Shown here: positions 1 to 9,107 of the stretch, piece after piece
How positions within the stretch are numbered: the stretch's first letter is position 1
Layout of the letters: each line of letters starts with the position of its first letter
Source of the DNA: Thermodesulfobacteriota bacterium
GTDB taxonomy: Bacteria > Desulfobacterota > QYQD01
NCBI GenBank assembly: GCA_031082315.1
Contig: JAVHLC010000014.1
Coordinates: forward strand, 1 to 40,704
Direction of reading: 5' to 3'
DNA: 40,704 bases
Program-made: the position numbers and the translations under genes
Notes under the pieces: generated by a model
Seen by the model: the letters and a program-made list of their open reading frames with translations, nothing else
The model's database searches: none
What the model was told of the DNA's origin: nothing

Positions 1-6
1 GCGTTC

Positions 7-75
7 GGTAACACTTAATTATGAGTCAACGATCCCCTTTTAATTACTCGCTGGGTAACATTTAATTTGAGGCAA
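7..75. repeat. Short degenerate direct repeat upstream of lepA
   Basis: Two ~22 bp copies at 7-29 and 54-75 share the pattern ggtaaca-ttaatt-tgag-caa with a few mismatches and one indel. They lie 47 bp apart in the 160 bp before lepA. They could be the end of an element lying left of the window, or a regulatory repeat; the sequence does not decide this. Confidence 0.4.
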
Positions 76-160
76 TTCGCCTCCACCTTACCTGTTGCAA
101 GTTTAAACCGAAATGTTTATCTTGTCGTTGTAAAGTCAATAGTTGAAGGTCTGGAACACT

Positions 161-1957
161 ATGCCCCAAATTCGGAATTTCAGCATCATCGCCCATATCG
201 ATCACGGTAAATCCACCCTGGCCGACCGTCTCATTCAGCACGCCGGTCTGGTCTCGCTGAGGGATTTCCGCGATCAGATGCTGGACACCATGGACATCGA
301 ACGGGAACGGGGTATCACCATCAAGAGCCAGACCGTTACGCTCCCTTACACCAGCCGGAAGGGAGAAGAGTTTGAACTCAACCTTATTGATACGCCGGGA
401 CATGTGGATTTCTCCTATGAGGTGTCGCGGGCCTTGGCCTCCTGTGAAGGGGTGCTCCTTTTGGTAGATGCCTCCCAGGGCGTGGAGGCGCAGACCCTGG
501 CCAATCTCTACGCGGCCATGGAGCACAACCTGGTTATCATTCCGGTGATCAACAAGATCGATCTCCCCTCCGCCGACGTAGAACGCACCAGGGAGCAGAT
601 AGAAAATGAGCTGGGACTGGATGCGGATAAGGCCGTTCTTTGTTCAGCCAAAGAGGGAATAGGGATTGAAGATGTGCTTGAGGCCATTGTGGAACAGATC
701 CCGTCTCCTTCCGGGAGTAGAGAAAAGCCGCTTTCCGCGCTCATATTCGACGCCCATTACGATCCCTTCCGGGGCGCCGTTATCAACTGCCGGGTGTTTG
801 ACGGGGCAGTCCGGTCCGGTGACGTTATTCGTTTTATGTCCAATGGGGCCGCGTACAAGGTAGAAGAAGTGGGCATTTCCCGGATTGTCCAGGAACGGAG
901 AAAGGAGCTTTCTGCCGGGTCGGTCGGGTATATCATCTCCGGGATAAAGACCGTAGGCGATACCCGGGTCGGGGACACCATCACCCTGGATGCCCATCCG
1001 GCCCCCCATCCGCTCCCTGGGTTCAAGGAGGCCAAGCCGGTCGTCTTTTCCTCCATATACCCGATCTCCTCTGATGATTATCCTTCCCTGGTGGATGCGC
1101 TGGCCAGGTATAAGCTGAACGACGCCGCCCTGGTGTATGAAAAGGACTCTTCCGCCGCCCTCGGCCAGGGATTTCGCTGTGGCTTTCTGGGCCTGCTCCA
1201 CCTGGAAATCGTGCAGGAGCGCCTTGAGAGGGAATTTAGTCAGTCTATTATCATGACGGCGCCGAGCGTCCGATACCGGTTTACCCTGGCGGACGATTCC
1301 ATAGTCACGGTCGATAACCCCCAATACTACCCTGATCCCACCCGGATCAAGACAGGGGAGGAACCCTTTATCAAGGCGGGCATCCTTATCCCGGAACGCT
1401 ATGTCGGCGCGGTAATGCAATTATGTATGGAGCGCCGCGGCGTCAACTCGCGTTTTAGCTACCCAACGGCCGGGCGGGTGGAAATCACCTTCGATATGCC
1501 GCTCGCCGAGATCGTCTTTGACTTCTACGACAAACTGAAGACGATTACGCAGGGATACGGTTCGTTTGACTATGAAATGATCGACTACCGGGTGAGCGAT
1601 CTGGTGAAACTCGATATCCTGGTGAACCACGAGAAGGTGGACGCCCTCTCCATGATCGTCCATCGCGAACGGGCCAGGGAAATGGGGGTGCGGGCCTGTG
1701 AACGGCTCAAGGAAGAGATTCCCCGGCATCAGTTCAAGATAGCCATCCAGGGCGCTGTCGGCGGTACGATCATCTCCCGTTCCACTATCTCCGCCTTCCG
1801 GAAGGATGTCACCGCCAAATGCTATGGAGGGGATATTACCCGGAAGAGAAAGCTCCTGGAAAAGCAGAAAGAAGGCAAAAAACGCATGAAGATGGTCGGC
1901 TCGGTTATGATCCCCCAGGGCGCCTTTGTGGCCGTATTAAAGAGCGAAAATGAATGA
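161..1957 (+). CDS. lepA: Elongation factor 4 (LepA), ribosome back-translocase GTPase
   Basis: LepA/EF4 is a cytoplasmic translational GTPase that binds stalled ribosomes. The 598-residue product matches the usual ~600. The P-loop AHIDHGKS is at residues 11-18, the switch region ERERGITIKSQ and the G3 motif DTPGH follow, and NKIDLP is G4. The LepA-specific C-terminal domain ends with a basic tail (GGDITRKRKLLEKQKEGKKRM region). The frame is open from a TTG at 143, but the ATG at 161 is preferred because the protein then starts MPQIRNFSIIAH, as in other LepA proteins. It reads alone; the next gene is convergent. Confidence 0.97.
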   Translation: MPQIRNFSIIAHIDHGKSTLADRLIQHAGLVSLRDFRDQMLDTMDIERERGITIKSQTVTLPYTSRKGEEFELNLIDTPGHVDFSYEVSRALASCEGVLLLVDASQGVEAQTLANLYAAMEHNLVIIPVINKIDLPSADVERTREQIENELGLDADKAVLCSAKEGIGIEDVLEAIVEQIPSPSGSREKPLSALIFDAHYDPFRGAVINCRVFDGAVRSGDVIRFMSNGAAYKVEEVGISRIVQERRKELSAGSVGYIISGIKTVGDTRVGDTITLDAHPAPHPLPGFKEAKPVVFSSIYPISSDDYPSLVDALARYKLNDAALVYEKDSSAALGQGFRCGFLGLLHLEIVQERLEREFSQSIIMTAPSVRYRFTLADDSIVTVDNPQYYPDPTRIKTGEEPFIKAGILIPERYVGAVMQLCMERRGVNSRFSYPTAGRVEITFDMPLAEIVFDFYDKLKTITQGYGSFDYEMIDYRVSDLVKLDILVNHEKVDALSMIVHRERAREMGVRACERLKEEIPRHQFKIAIQGAVGGTIISRSTISAFRKDVTAKCYGGDITRKRKLLEKQKEGKKRMKMVGSVMIPQGAFVAVLKSENE

Positions 1958-1960
1958 TGA

Positions 1961-2040
1961 ACATGCATAGCGAGCGAATACGATGCATTTTACCTTGCAT
2001 ACGGAGATTCCCCGTAGCTTGCTGCGGGAAGCTTCAATTC
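1961..2040 (+). repeat. Dispersed repeat R1, copy A (flanks mgtA)
   Basis: An ~80 bp block starts 3 bp after the lepA stop. Its first ~56 bp are nearly identical to 5010-5097 in the same orientation. It contains an atgcat...atgcat pair and ends in a C-rich/G-rich hairpin whose loop differs between the copies. The two copies bracket mgtA. It has no coding capacity I can support. Confidence 0.8.
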
Positions 2041-2151
2041 TTGCCGGCCTTTTCTCTTCGGTTATCCTCATACAGTTTCACATCTGTCCAAAATAAGATT
2101 TGAAGGCCACAGCACATGAATCAGCAACTTGGACAGCAATAATACGGTTTC

Positions 2152-4662
2152 TTAAAACCTCACCTTTTTGTAAAAGATCGTCTTCAATATCTCCGCGGAA
2201 ATAACGTAAAACACAACGATTATGCCCATCAGCCAGAGGAATGAAGCTGGAAGCGGAGCGAGTCCGAAGACCTTCCCGGCCGGGGTAAATGGTAAGACAA
2301 GGGTAATACCGGCCACGAGCAACGTGGCCAGAAGAAGATGCCTTCCGGGCCTGCTTTTGAAAAAGGGCTTACGGCTCCGGACCACGAGCACAATCACCGC
2401 GGCCGAAATAACAGACTCCAGAAACCAGCCGGTTCTGAACTGATCCGTAGTGGCATGCAGGACGAACAGCAGTACCCCAAAGGTAAGGTAGTCAAATACC
2501 GAACTCAGAGAACCAAAAGTAATCATAAAATTGCGGATGAATTTGATATCCCATCGCCGGGGCTTATCCATCATCTCACTGTCCACGCTATCGGTAGCGA
2601 TAGCCATTTCGGGGAAATCAGTCATTAGGTTCGTGAGCAGGATTTGTTTGGGCAGCAAGGGGAGAAAGGGCAGAAATAGTGATGCCCCGGCCATACTGAA
2701 CATGTTGCCAAAGTTGGCGCTGGTGGCCATGAAGACGTACTTGAGGGTATTGGCAAATGTTTTTCTCCCTTCGCGGATACCCTGCGCCAGAACACCTAAG
2801 TTCTTTTCAAGGAGCACAATATCTGCCGTCTCTTTGGCCACGTCTGCGGCCGTATCCACGGAGATGCCGACATCCGCAGTATGGAGCGCTGAGGCATCAT
2901 TGATCCCGTCTCCCATATAACCCACGACATTTCCGGCCTTCCTCAGGGCCAGGATGATGCGCTCTTTCTGATTGGGCTCGACTTCTGCAAAGACATGTAC
3001 ATCATTTACCCGGTTGAGAAGGGCCTCGTCGCTCATCTCACGGAGGTCCTGACCGGTAAGGATTTCTGAATTTGACAGGCCCACCTCTTTACTGATACTG
3101 GCCGCCACCAGTTGGTTGTCGCCGGTGACCATCTTAAGCGAAACGCCGAGCTGTTTCAGATGGCTGATGGTCTCAATAATTCCAGTTTTGGGCGGATCAA
3201 AGAGAGCCAGCAACCCTAAAAAGGTCATATCGGTTTCATGTTCCCTGGTGATAGTAACGCCAGGGCCTACATCGCGGTAAGCAATCCCCAGAACCCGGAA
3301 TCCTTCGGCGCTAAGCCTCGCAAAGAGTTGCTGAATCCGCTCCCGCATATCTTCTAAATCTACGATCCCTTTGCCGGAAGTTTCCACCGACGAACATGCC
3401 GCGAGCACATTCTTGAATGCGCCCTTGGTAACCATCAGATGTACGCCGTCTTTGTCCACCAGGATGCTCAGGCGCTTACGGATGAAGTCATAAGGGACTT
3501 CATCCAGTTTCTGGTAACCGGATACGTCGAACCGGCGATAGGTGCGGATGGCCTCATCGATGGGGTTTACAAAGCCGGTCTGATGAATGGCGTTGAGATA
3601 GGCATAGAAGAGCGCCTTCTCGCTTTCATTGCCCTCGACATCAAGCGCAGAGCTTAATTTCACCACACCTTCCGTGAGGGTGCCGGTTTTATCGGAACAG
3701 AGGACATTCATGCTGCCAAAGTTTTCAATGGAGGCCAGGCGTTTTACAATCACCTTCTGGGAGGCCATGCGCCTGGCGCCGTGGGCGAGGTTGACGCTGA
3801 TAATGGCCGGCAGAAGTTGCGGCGTCAGGCCGACCGCAAGGGCCAGGGAAAAAAGAAAGGAATCCAACACCGGCCGCGCCAGATAGACATTGATAGCAAA
3901 GATGGCGATCACCAGCACCAGCGTAATCTCTACAAGAAAATACCCGAACCGCCGGACGCCACGCTCGAATTCCGTCTCCGGCGGCCGTAGTTTCAGGCGT
4001 TCGGAAATTTTACCGAATTCAGTGGCCTGGCCGGTGTGCACAACCACTGCCTTCGCCGTGCCGCTCACCACATGGGTTCCCATGAAAAGTGTATTGGTCG
4101 CCGGGCCGGCCGGCGTATCCGATGGTAATGGACCGGCGATTTTTTCCACCGGATAGGTTTCACCGGTCAGAGTGGCCTCATCTACAAAAAGATCCCTGGA
4201 TTCAAGGATAATACCGTCTCCCGGGATAATATCGCCGGCTGTGAGGAGAAGAATATCACCGGGCACGATCCCATCAACCGGAATCTCTTTCTCCCGGCTA
4301 TCCCGAAGCACCCTTGTTTTTATCTTGACAATAGCCAGCAAGTTCTCCACCGCGTGGGCTGCCCCCCGTTCCTGCCAGAATCCAAGGAAAGCGCTTATAA
4401 CGATGATCGTCAGGATAATGAAGGCATCTGTGGGATCACGCAGAAATATCGACAATCCGGCGGCAAAAAGAAGGATGAGGGTGATCGGACTCTTGAACTG
4501 GGCCAGGAGGAGTGAGAGTTCCTTTATTCTCTTTTGTGGACGCAGGAGGTTCGGTCCGTAGGTCTGGAGACGCTGCCGGGCCTCGTCGTTCGTCAGGCCG
4601 TGCGGCGTGGTTTGTAATTGCCCGAAAAGCTCGGCAACAGGCATGCTCGAAAATGGTTTCAA
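2152..4662 (-). CDS. mgtA: Magnesium-translocating P-type ATPase (MgtA-like, P3B)
   Basis: Inner-membrane P-type ATPase of the MgtA/MgtB type, predicted to import Mg2+ at the cost of ATP. It has 836 residues, a little short of the ~900 of enterobacterial MgtA. An N-terminal cation-ATPase domain (1-70) is followed by membrane helices. The actuator motif TLTGET, the phosphorylation site SDKTGTLT (Asp near 323), MVTGDN (near 512) and GDGINDAS (near 583) are all present. The stretch after DKTGTLT, ending HQTGFVNPIDEAI, resembles MgtA rather than Ca2+ or heavy-metal pumps. The start codon is TTG at 4662 with only a weak GGATCA-type site upstream; ATG 4644 is an alternative. Monocistronic, between two copies of repeat R1. 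Confidence 0.9.
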   Translation of the reverse strand: MKPFSSMPVAELFGQLQTTPHGLTNDEARQRLQTYGPNLLRPQKRIKELSLLLAQFKSPITLILLFAAGLSIFLRDPTDAFIILTIIVISAFLGFWQERGAAHAVENLLAIVKIKTRVLRDSREKEIPVDGIVPGDILLLTAGDIIPGDGIILESRDLFVDEATLTGETYPVEKIAGPLPSDTPAGPATNTLFMGTHVVSGTAKAVVVHTGQATEFGKISERLKLRPPETEFERGVRRFGYFLVEITLVLVIAIFAINVYLARPVLDSFLFSLALAVGLTPQLLPAIISVNLAHGARRMASQKVIVKRLASIENFGSMNVLCSDKTGTLTEGVVKLSSALDVEGNESEKALFYAYLNAIHQTGFVNPIDEAIRTYRRFDVSGYQKLDEVPYDFIRKRLSILVDKDGVHLMVTKGAFKNVLAACSSVETSGKGIVDLEDMRERIQQLFARLSAEGFRVLGIAYRDVGPGVTITREHETDMTFLGLLALFDPPKTGIIETISHLKQLGVSLKMVTGDNQLVAASISKEVGLSNSEILTGQDLREMSDEALLNRVNDVHVFAEVEPNQKERIILALRKAGNVVGYMGDGINDASALHTADVGISVDTAADVAKETADIVLLEKNLGVLAQGIREGRKTFANTLKYVFMATSANFGNMFSMAGASLFLPFLPLLPKQILLTNLMTDFPEMAIATDSVDSEMMDKPRRWDIKFIRNFMITFGSLSSVFDYLTFGVLLFVLHATTDQFRTGWFLESVISAAVIVLVVRSRKPFFKSRPGRHLLLATLLVAGITLVLPFTPAGKVFGLAPLPASFLWLMGIIVVFYVISAEILKTIFYKKVRF

Positions 4663-4708
4663 TTCTTGATCCGGGATAGCATGATAGGCGGTTACATTTT
4701 ATGACTGA

Positions 4709-4738
4709 AGTATATCAGAGACGGCCGGAAAAGTTAAA
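4709..4738 (-). promoter_or_regulatory. Candidate sigma-70 promoter of mgtA
   Basis: On the minus strand TTTAAC (4738-4733) and TATACT (4714-4709) are separated by 18 bp and would give a leader of about 40 nt. The -10 is good and the -35 weak. The leader is too short for a Mg2+ riboswitch. Confidence 0.4.
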
Positions 4739-4745
4739 CGAAAAC

Positions 4746-4769
4746 AAGAGGCCGCCCCTGTGGCTTCTT
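4746..4769. terminator. Possible bidirectional terminator hairpin
   Basis: AAGAGGCC and GGCTTCTT pair over 8 bp (one G-U) around an 8 nt loop. An A-tract precedes the stem and a T-run follows it, so it could terminate in either direction. It lies just upstream of the mgtA promoter. Confidence 0.35.
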
Positions 4770-5009
4770 TTCCGTAGAATATCTTTGGAATTTGGTTAAT
4801 AATACGATTAAAAGGTTACCGGAGATAAGGGTCGGATGATTGAAGTTTTGTGATATGCAATGTGAATATGCGTCCTGGCCTAAAGATGAGGCCGTGGATG
4901 GGGCTAGTTCATGCCGTACTTTTCAGGCTATTTATTGTGAAAAGAAGGGGCGGCTTGTCCATAAAAATCTTCCCTGCCCTGAGAAAATCCAGCGAAGCAA
5001 GCCCGGTGA
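4770..5009. other. Gap upstream of mgtA, no gene supported
   Basis: Between the hairpin at 4746-4769 and repeat R1 copy B I see no convincing gene. A plus-strand frame of 83 codons (4850-5101) runs into R1 and has no family resemblance or clear ribosome site. The rest of the mgtA-rmlD gap (5010-5165) is repeat. Confidence 0.5.
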
Positions 5010-5097
5010 ACATGCATAGCGAGCGCATACGATGCATTTTACCTTGCATACGGAGATTCCCCGTCCGCTATCGGCGGACTGCGGGGAGCTTCAATTC
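5010..5097 (+). repeat. Dispersed repeat R1, copy B
   Basis: Same orientation and nearly the same sequence as 1961-2040. The terminal hairpin is fuller here: gtccgc and gcggac pair inside cccc/gggg arms. It runs directly into the palindromic element that begins at 5097. Confidence 0.8.
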
Positions 5098-5245
5098 GTA
5101 AAAAAGCCATTTTACCGCTGAGTACGCAGAGCCCGCAGAGAAAACTTCTTTTTCGTTATTGGTTATTAGTTGTTTGTTACTTGAATACCTTCATTCCTTA
5201 CCTCGGCGTTCTCGGCGACCTCTGCGGTAAAAAGGTACTCAGCCA
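5097..5245. repeat. Palindromic intergenic element P1, overlapping the end of rmlD
   Basis: The left arm (ttcgtaaaaaagcc, ccgctgagtacgcagag, ccgcagag) and the right arm (ctcggcgttctcggcg, cctctgcggtaaaaa, tactcagc) are imperfect inverted repeats around a short spacer. The same pair of arms occurs at 19328-19497. The right arm encodes roughly the last 20 residues and the stop codon of rmlD. Confidence 0.75.
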
Positions 5246-6056
5246 ACGCCTCCGGCCAGGGTCTGAGAGACTGACCGGTTACAGAGATATAACGGCTATT
5301 ATCGAGTGCAGAGAACTGAGGCCGCTTCGCCGGGCGACTTAGCCCGGCAGTTTTTATGTCCGCAATGGAGACATCCTTTTTGCCGGCAATTTTCAATATC
5401 TCTCCGGCAAATTCATACCAGGAACAGATGCCGCTATTGGTTACATGGATGATGCCGGTTATTTTTTTTTGCACCAGCCTGGCGATAGCCCCGGCCAAGT
5501 CAGAGGTATAAGTAGGAGACCCGAACTGGTCATCCACCACGGTAAGCGCCTTCTTTTCTTTTGCCAGGCGAAGGATAGTATCCACAAAATTAGGACCGTT
5601 CCGGCCATAGAGCCAGGAGGTGCGAATAACCAGGGATCCTTCGATTTTCAAGGCGTATTCTTCGCCTTTTAATTTTGACCAGCCATAGACGTTGATGGGG
5701 TTAGGTGTGTCTTCCTCCCGGTAAGGCGTGCCTTTGGCGCCGTCGAAGACATAGTCGGTGCTGATCTGGACAAGGCGGCTCTTGACTGCCTGGCAGGCCC
5801 CGGCAATATGCCTTACTGCCTCGCCATTGACCAAAAACGCCTTATCCGGCCGGCTTTCGCAGTCATCTACCTTAGTAAATGCCGCGCAGTTTATGACCAC
5901 ATCAGGTTTTATAGCGGTAATATCTGCCCGGCAGGCCACGGGGTCGGTTATATCCCAGTCATTACGAGTGCGCGGTAGTACATGGTGAGCATCGGCCAAA
6001 ACTCTGACGACATCGGTACCAAGCATACCGGCCGCTCCCAGGACCATGATTCTCAC
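5166..6056 (-). CDS. rfbD: dTDP-4-dehydrorhamnose reductase (RmlD)
   Basis: Last step of dTDP-L-rhamnose synthesis: NAD(P)H reduction of dTDP-4-dehydro-L-rhamnose. An SDR/Rossmann fold opens with VLGAAGMLG; STDYVFDG and YGWSKLKGE hold the active-site Thr and the YxxxK pair. The GTG at 6056 is chosen because it gives the family N-terminus VRIMVLGA and forms a GTGA overlap with the rmlB stop; the frame stays open further upstream. The product is 296 residues. The normal C-terminus ends near LRPWPEALAEYL; the last ~20 residues (TAEVAENAEV and beyond) are coded by the palindromic repeat P1 that abuts the gene. Confidence 0.95.
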   Translation of the reverse strand: MRIMVLGAAGMLGTDVVRVLADAHHVLPRTRNDWDITDPVACRADITAIKPDVVINCAAFTKVDDCESRPDKAFLVNGEAVRHIAGACQAVKSRLVQISTDYVFDGAKGTPYREEDTPNPINVYGWSKLKGEEYALKIEGSLVIRTSWLYGRNGPNFVDTILRLAKEKKALTVVDDQFGSPTYTSDLAGAIARLVQKKITGIIHVTNSGICSWYEFAGEILKIAGKKDVSIADIKTAGLSRPAKRPQFSALDNSRYISVTGQSLRPWPEALAEYLFTAEVAENAEVRNEGIQVTNN

Positions 6057-7075
6057 GGCTTCTTGCCTTCTGCCAGCCTCTGACCGTACATTTTCCGGTA
6101 ATACTGTCTGTACCTGCCGCTTTTGACCCGGCGCCACCATTTTTCATTTCGCCGGTACCAGTCTATGGTGAGTTCCAGGCCCTTTTCAAAGGTGACCGCA
6201 GGGCTCCACTTGAGCTGGCGTTTGATTTTTTTTATGTCCATGGCATAGCGCCGGTCATGTCCGGGCCGGTCATCAACAAAGGTGATCAGGGACTCGGATT
6301 TTTTAAGTAAACGGAGGATAGTCTTTACCACATCAATATTTTTTCGTTCCGACTCACCGCCGATATTGTAGGTCTCGCCTACTATCCCTCTATGGAGGAC
6401 GGTATCCAGGGCTGCGCAGTGATCGGTTACGTGTATCCAGTCCCTCACGTTCAGTCCGTCGCCATAGACCGGCAGCGGTTTGTCTTCCAGGGCATTGGTG
6501 ATCATAAGGGGGATGAGTTTTTCCGGGAACTGGTAAGGGCCGTAGTTATTTGAGCAGCGGGTGATTATGGCCGGAAGGCCGTGGGTTTTAGCGGTTGCCC
6601 GCACCAGGAGGTCAGATGCAGCCTTGGAGGCGGCATAAGGGCTATTGGGGGCAAGCGGGGTGGTTTCCGTAAAGCGGTCCTTATCGCCGAGGCTTCCATA
6701 GACCTCATCCGTGGAGACATGGATAAACCGGTCGATTTTTGCCTGCCGGCAGGCATCCAGGAGCACCTGTGTGCCGGCTACGTTGGTCTGTATGAAGGGC
6801 TGGGCATTGGTTATAGAACGGTCAACGTGGCTTTCAGCCGCAAAGTGTACAATCCGGTCTACCCCGCGGAGGGCTTTTTTGACGGCCTTTACGTCCTCGA
6901 TGCGGCCATGGATGAATTTATAGCGAGGGTTGGTTTCAAACTCCCTTAGGTTTTCCGGATTACCCGCATAGGTCAGGGCGTCCAGGTTAATGATGCGATA
7001 ATCATAACGCTCAAGGAGGTAATGAACAAAATTACTTGCGATAAATCCGCAGCCACCGGTTATTAGTATATGCAT
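6053..7075 (-). CDS. rfbB: dTDP-glucose 4,6-dehydratase (RmlB)
   Basis: Second step of the pathway, an NAD-dependent extended SDR that makes dTDP-4-keto-6-deoxyglucose. At 340 residues it is of family length. The nucleotide motif TGGCGFIASNF is at residues 6-16; HFAAESHVDRSI, STDEVYGSLG and YAASKAASD (YxxxK) follow, and the C-terminal substrate region contains GDGLNVRDWIHV. It starts 5 bp after rmlC and overlaps rmlD by 4 bp, so it sits in a tight operon. Confidence 0.97.
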   Translation of the reverse strand: MHILITGGCGFIASNFVHYLLERYDYRIINLDALTYAGNPENLREFETNPRYKFIHGRIEDVKAVKKALRGVDRIVHFAAESHVDRSITNAQPFIQTNVAGTQVLLDACRQAKIDRFIHVSTDEVYGSLGDKDRFTETTPLAPNSPYAASKAASDLLVRATAKTHGLPAIITRCSNNYGPYQFPEKLIPLMITNALEDKPLPVYGDGLNVRDWIHVTDHCAALDTVLHRGIVGETYNIGGESERKNIDVVKTILRLLKKSESLITFVDDRPGHDRRYAMDIKKIKRQLKWSPAVTFEKGLELTIDWYRRNEKWWRRVKSGRYRQYYRKMYGQRLAEGKKP

Positions 7076-7080
7076 AGTAT

Positions 7081-7563
7081 TTACTCGTCCATTTTGAAAG
7101 GGGATAAAGCGCTCGCCTCGTGGCGTATCTCGTCCACTTTTTGTGTACGCCCCGGACCGGCATAAAGCCGATTAGGGAAGTTCAATACCTGTCCATCTGC
7201 ATTTCCAATATTTTTATATCCGTGCACTACGCCGGGAGGGACAATGACTATTTTTGGATTATCTTCACCGGCGAAGATGATCTGTTTAACGTTAACCGTG
7301 GGAGATTCCTTACGATTATCCCAGAGGACGACCTTAAAATCGCCCGGCCCAAGAAAACAGAAATAGTCTGTCTGTTCGACATGTTCATGCGGACCGCGCG
7401 CAACGCCGGGCAGGGTAATTGAGACATAGGCCATGGCTGGACGAATCACTGGGGGTACTTCGTCGTGGCGAAAACACTCCACCAGCCAGCCGCGCTCATC
7501 TACATGCCTTTTAATATCCTTTACTGTGACCCCTTCGATGATTCCGTTCTTAAAACCTGTCAT
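7081..7563 (-). CDS. rfbC: dTDP-4-dehydrorhamnose 3,5-epimerase-like cupin (RmlC)
   Basis: The position between rmlA and rmlB and the cupin motifs (RGPHEHVEQTDYF; PPGVVHGYKNI) mark this as the 3,5-epimerase of the pathway. It is ~160 residues, shorter than classical RmlC (~180), and has RGPHEH where classical enzymes have RGLHYQ, so it is a divergent member; a related sugar 3,5- or 3,4-isomerase is possible. An ATG at 7578 is also in frame, but it lies inside the tandem agctctta repeat. The ATG at 7563 follows a GGTGGA site and gives MTGFKNGIIEGV. Confidence 0.82.
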   Translation of the reverse strand: MTGFKNGIIEGVTVKDIKRHVDERGWLVECFRHDEVPPVIRPAMAYVSITLPGVARGPHEHVEQTDYFCFLGPGDFKVVLWDNRKESPTVNVKQIIFAGEDNPKIVIVPPGVVHGYKNIGNADGQVLNFPNRLYAGPGRTQKVDEIRHEASALSPFKMDE

Positions 7564-7569
7564 CTTCCA

Positions 7570-7672
7570 CCCGCTCATAGCTCTTAGCTCTTAGCTCTTA
7601 GCTCTTAGCTCATGGTTCATGGCTCATAGCTTTCCTGCTTTCTGGCTCTCTGGCTTTCTTGCCTTCTGAAGC
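7570..7672. repeat. Tandem agctctta word repeat between rmlA and rmlC
   Basis: Four to five head-to-tail copies of an 8-mer (agctctta) are flanked by variants (agctcatgg, ggctcatag), then by tctggctt/tctggctc words. One of several word-like low-complexity blocks in the gaps of this window. Confidence 0.8.
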
Positions 7673-8749
7673 TCATACCTCCACCAGTGACTGGTCACCC
7701 ACCATGAGGCGCAGGGCCTTGTGCCGGGTCTGATTTTTGATAATTTTTGCCTCCCGGCCCAGGATACTGTCTTCCAGGCGCGGGACACCTTCAACAATGA
7801 CATGGGAAAGAATAACGGAATGCTCGATAACCGAATTGGTGATACGGGTTCCTTCGCCTATACTCGTATAAGGACCGATGAAGGAATCGACAATCTCGAC
7901 CCCCGGTCCTATTATGACCGGCCCGCGTATGACGCTGTTTATTACCCTGGCCGTGGCATCGACGTGGACGCGACCTGAGACTTCGCTCTTCTCATCGACA
8001 AAACCGTCGATCTGGCGTTTAACGTAGTCATCGAGTACGGTCGTATTCGCGGCCAGAAAATCGTCTTTTTTGCCGGTGTCGAGCCACCAGCAGTCAAGGA
8101 CCTCTCCTTCCACCCGCGCGCCCATGTGGATGAGCTCCTGTATGGCATCGGTTATCTCCAACTCACCGCGCCAGGAAGGCTGGATACGAGCGATAGCCTC
8201 GTGTATGCGCGGGGAAAAGAGATAGACGCCCACCAGGGCCAGGTCGGAGGGAGGGTTTTTGGGTTTTTCAATGAGTTTTTTAATGCGTCCCTTACCGTTG
8301 AGCACGGCCACGCCGAAGGCCTTTGGGTTAGGGACCTTTTTCAGGAACAGGAGGGCATCGGATGCCGTCTTACGAAACTTGTCCAGGGCCTCTTTTATGC
8401 CTTTACCGAGGAGGTTATCACCCAGATACATGACAAAAGACGAGTCCTTAAGGAATTTTTGCGCTGTTTTTACGGCATGGGCAAGACCCAGAGGTTCTTT
8501 TTGGAGAATATAGGTAATCTTCACAGCCCATTTTTCTCCATGGCCCAGATAGGCCTTTACCTCTGCCTGGGTTTCGGGGGCCACGATAACCCCGACATCT
8601 CTTATGCCGGCCTCCTTAATATGTTCAAAGACATAGCCCAGTATGGGTTTATTAGCCACGGGCACAAGCTGCTTGGCCATGGTGTGTGTAAGCGGCCGCA
8701 GCCTGGTTCCCTTACCGCCGGAAAGCACCAATGCCTTTATGTTTCCCAT
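7673..8749 (-). CDS. rfbA: Glucose-1-phosphate thymidylyltransferase, long form (RmlA-like)
   Basis: First step of dTDP-rhamnose synthesis: glucose-1-phosphate + dTTP to dTDP-glucose. The nucleotidyltransferase motif LSGGKGTRLRPLT is at the N-terminus, followed by KQLVPVANKPI and YLGDNLL. A C-terminal extension (from about 245) with hexapeptide-like repeats (SVIRGPVIIGPGVEI, SFIGPYTSIG) forms a predicted left-handed beta helix. At 358 residues it is the long subtype rather than the ~290-residue enterobacterial enzyme. The start has a GAGGAG site 3 nt upstream. First gene of the operon. Confidence 0.93.
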   Translation of the reverse strand: MGNIKALVLSGGKGTRLRPLTHTMAKQLVPVANKPILGYVFEHIKEAGIRDVGVIVAPETQAEVKAYLGHGEKWAVKITYILQKEPLGLAHAVKTAQKFLKDSSFVMYLGDNLLGKGIKEALDKFRKTASDALLFLKKVPNPKAFGVAVLNGKGRIKKLIEKPKNPPSDLALVGVYLFSPRIHEAIARIQPSWRGELEITDAIQELIHMGARVEGEVLDCWWLDTGKKDDFLAANTTVLDDYVKRQIDGFVDEKSEVSGRVHVDATARVINSVIRGPVIIGPGVEIVDSFIGPYTSIGEGTRITNSVIEHSVILSHVIVEGVPRLEDSILGREAKIIKNQTRHKALRLMVGDQSLVEV

Positions 8750-8790
8750 GATCTCCTCAGCTAGCTTACATTTAGGAGCTAAATAGTGTC

Positions 8791-8968
8791 TATCCGGAAA
8801 CCCAAAAATTCCTGATGAGCGGTCAGCAGTCAGCTATCAGCGTTCAGCTTAATGTGTTGCTTATCTTAGTTTTTTGCTGATCCGCCTGAGGCGGAATCGC
8901 TGAAAGCATGAAGTCCTCCCCAGCGAATCTGCCTATGGCACGACCGGAAACAGTAGTTTCCGGATGAA
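8791..8968 (+). repeat. Hairpin-ended mobile-like element E1, copy 1
   Basis: This ~178 bp block is present in reverse complement at 24268-24416. The right end is a perfect hairpin, ccggaaac-agta-gtttccgg; the left end is an outward atccggaaac motif. The interior is made of tcagc/atcagc words plus a 29 bp stretch identical in both copies. Copy 1 carries an extra ~30 bp near its right end. No transposase: a MITE-like, non-autonomous unit. It occupies most of the 8750-9107 gap; no gene is seen in the rest. Confidence 0.8.
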
Positions 8969-9107
8969 AACTAAATAATCTCACGGTCTGAGATTATACA
9001 TTAATTTAAATAAAAAAATAACCTCATTTTTTAAAATCGGCACTTAGGAGTTTTCAGTAAAGGGCAATTACATTGCCATAGAGGATGATTTATGCTAGTT
9101 TTCCTCC

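Noticed and set aside
644-1420. 258-codon minus-strand frame opposite lepA
   Set aside because: Lies wholly antisense to a strongly conserved gene, has no family resemblance and no operon context.
4670-4800. Mg2+ riboswitch upstream of mgtA
   Set aside because: The predicted leader is only ~40 nt and no large aptamer-like structure is visible; the hairpin at 4746 lies upstream of the promoter.
4850-5101. 83-codon plus-strand frame between mgtA and rmlD
   Set aside because: Its 3' half is repeat R1, it has no clear ribosome site and no recognised domain.
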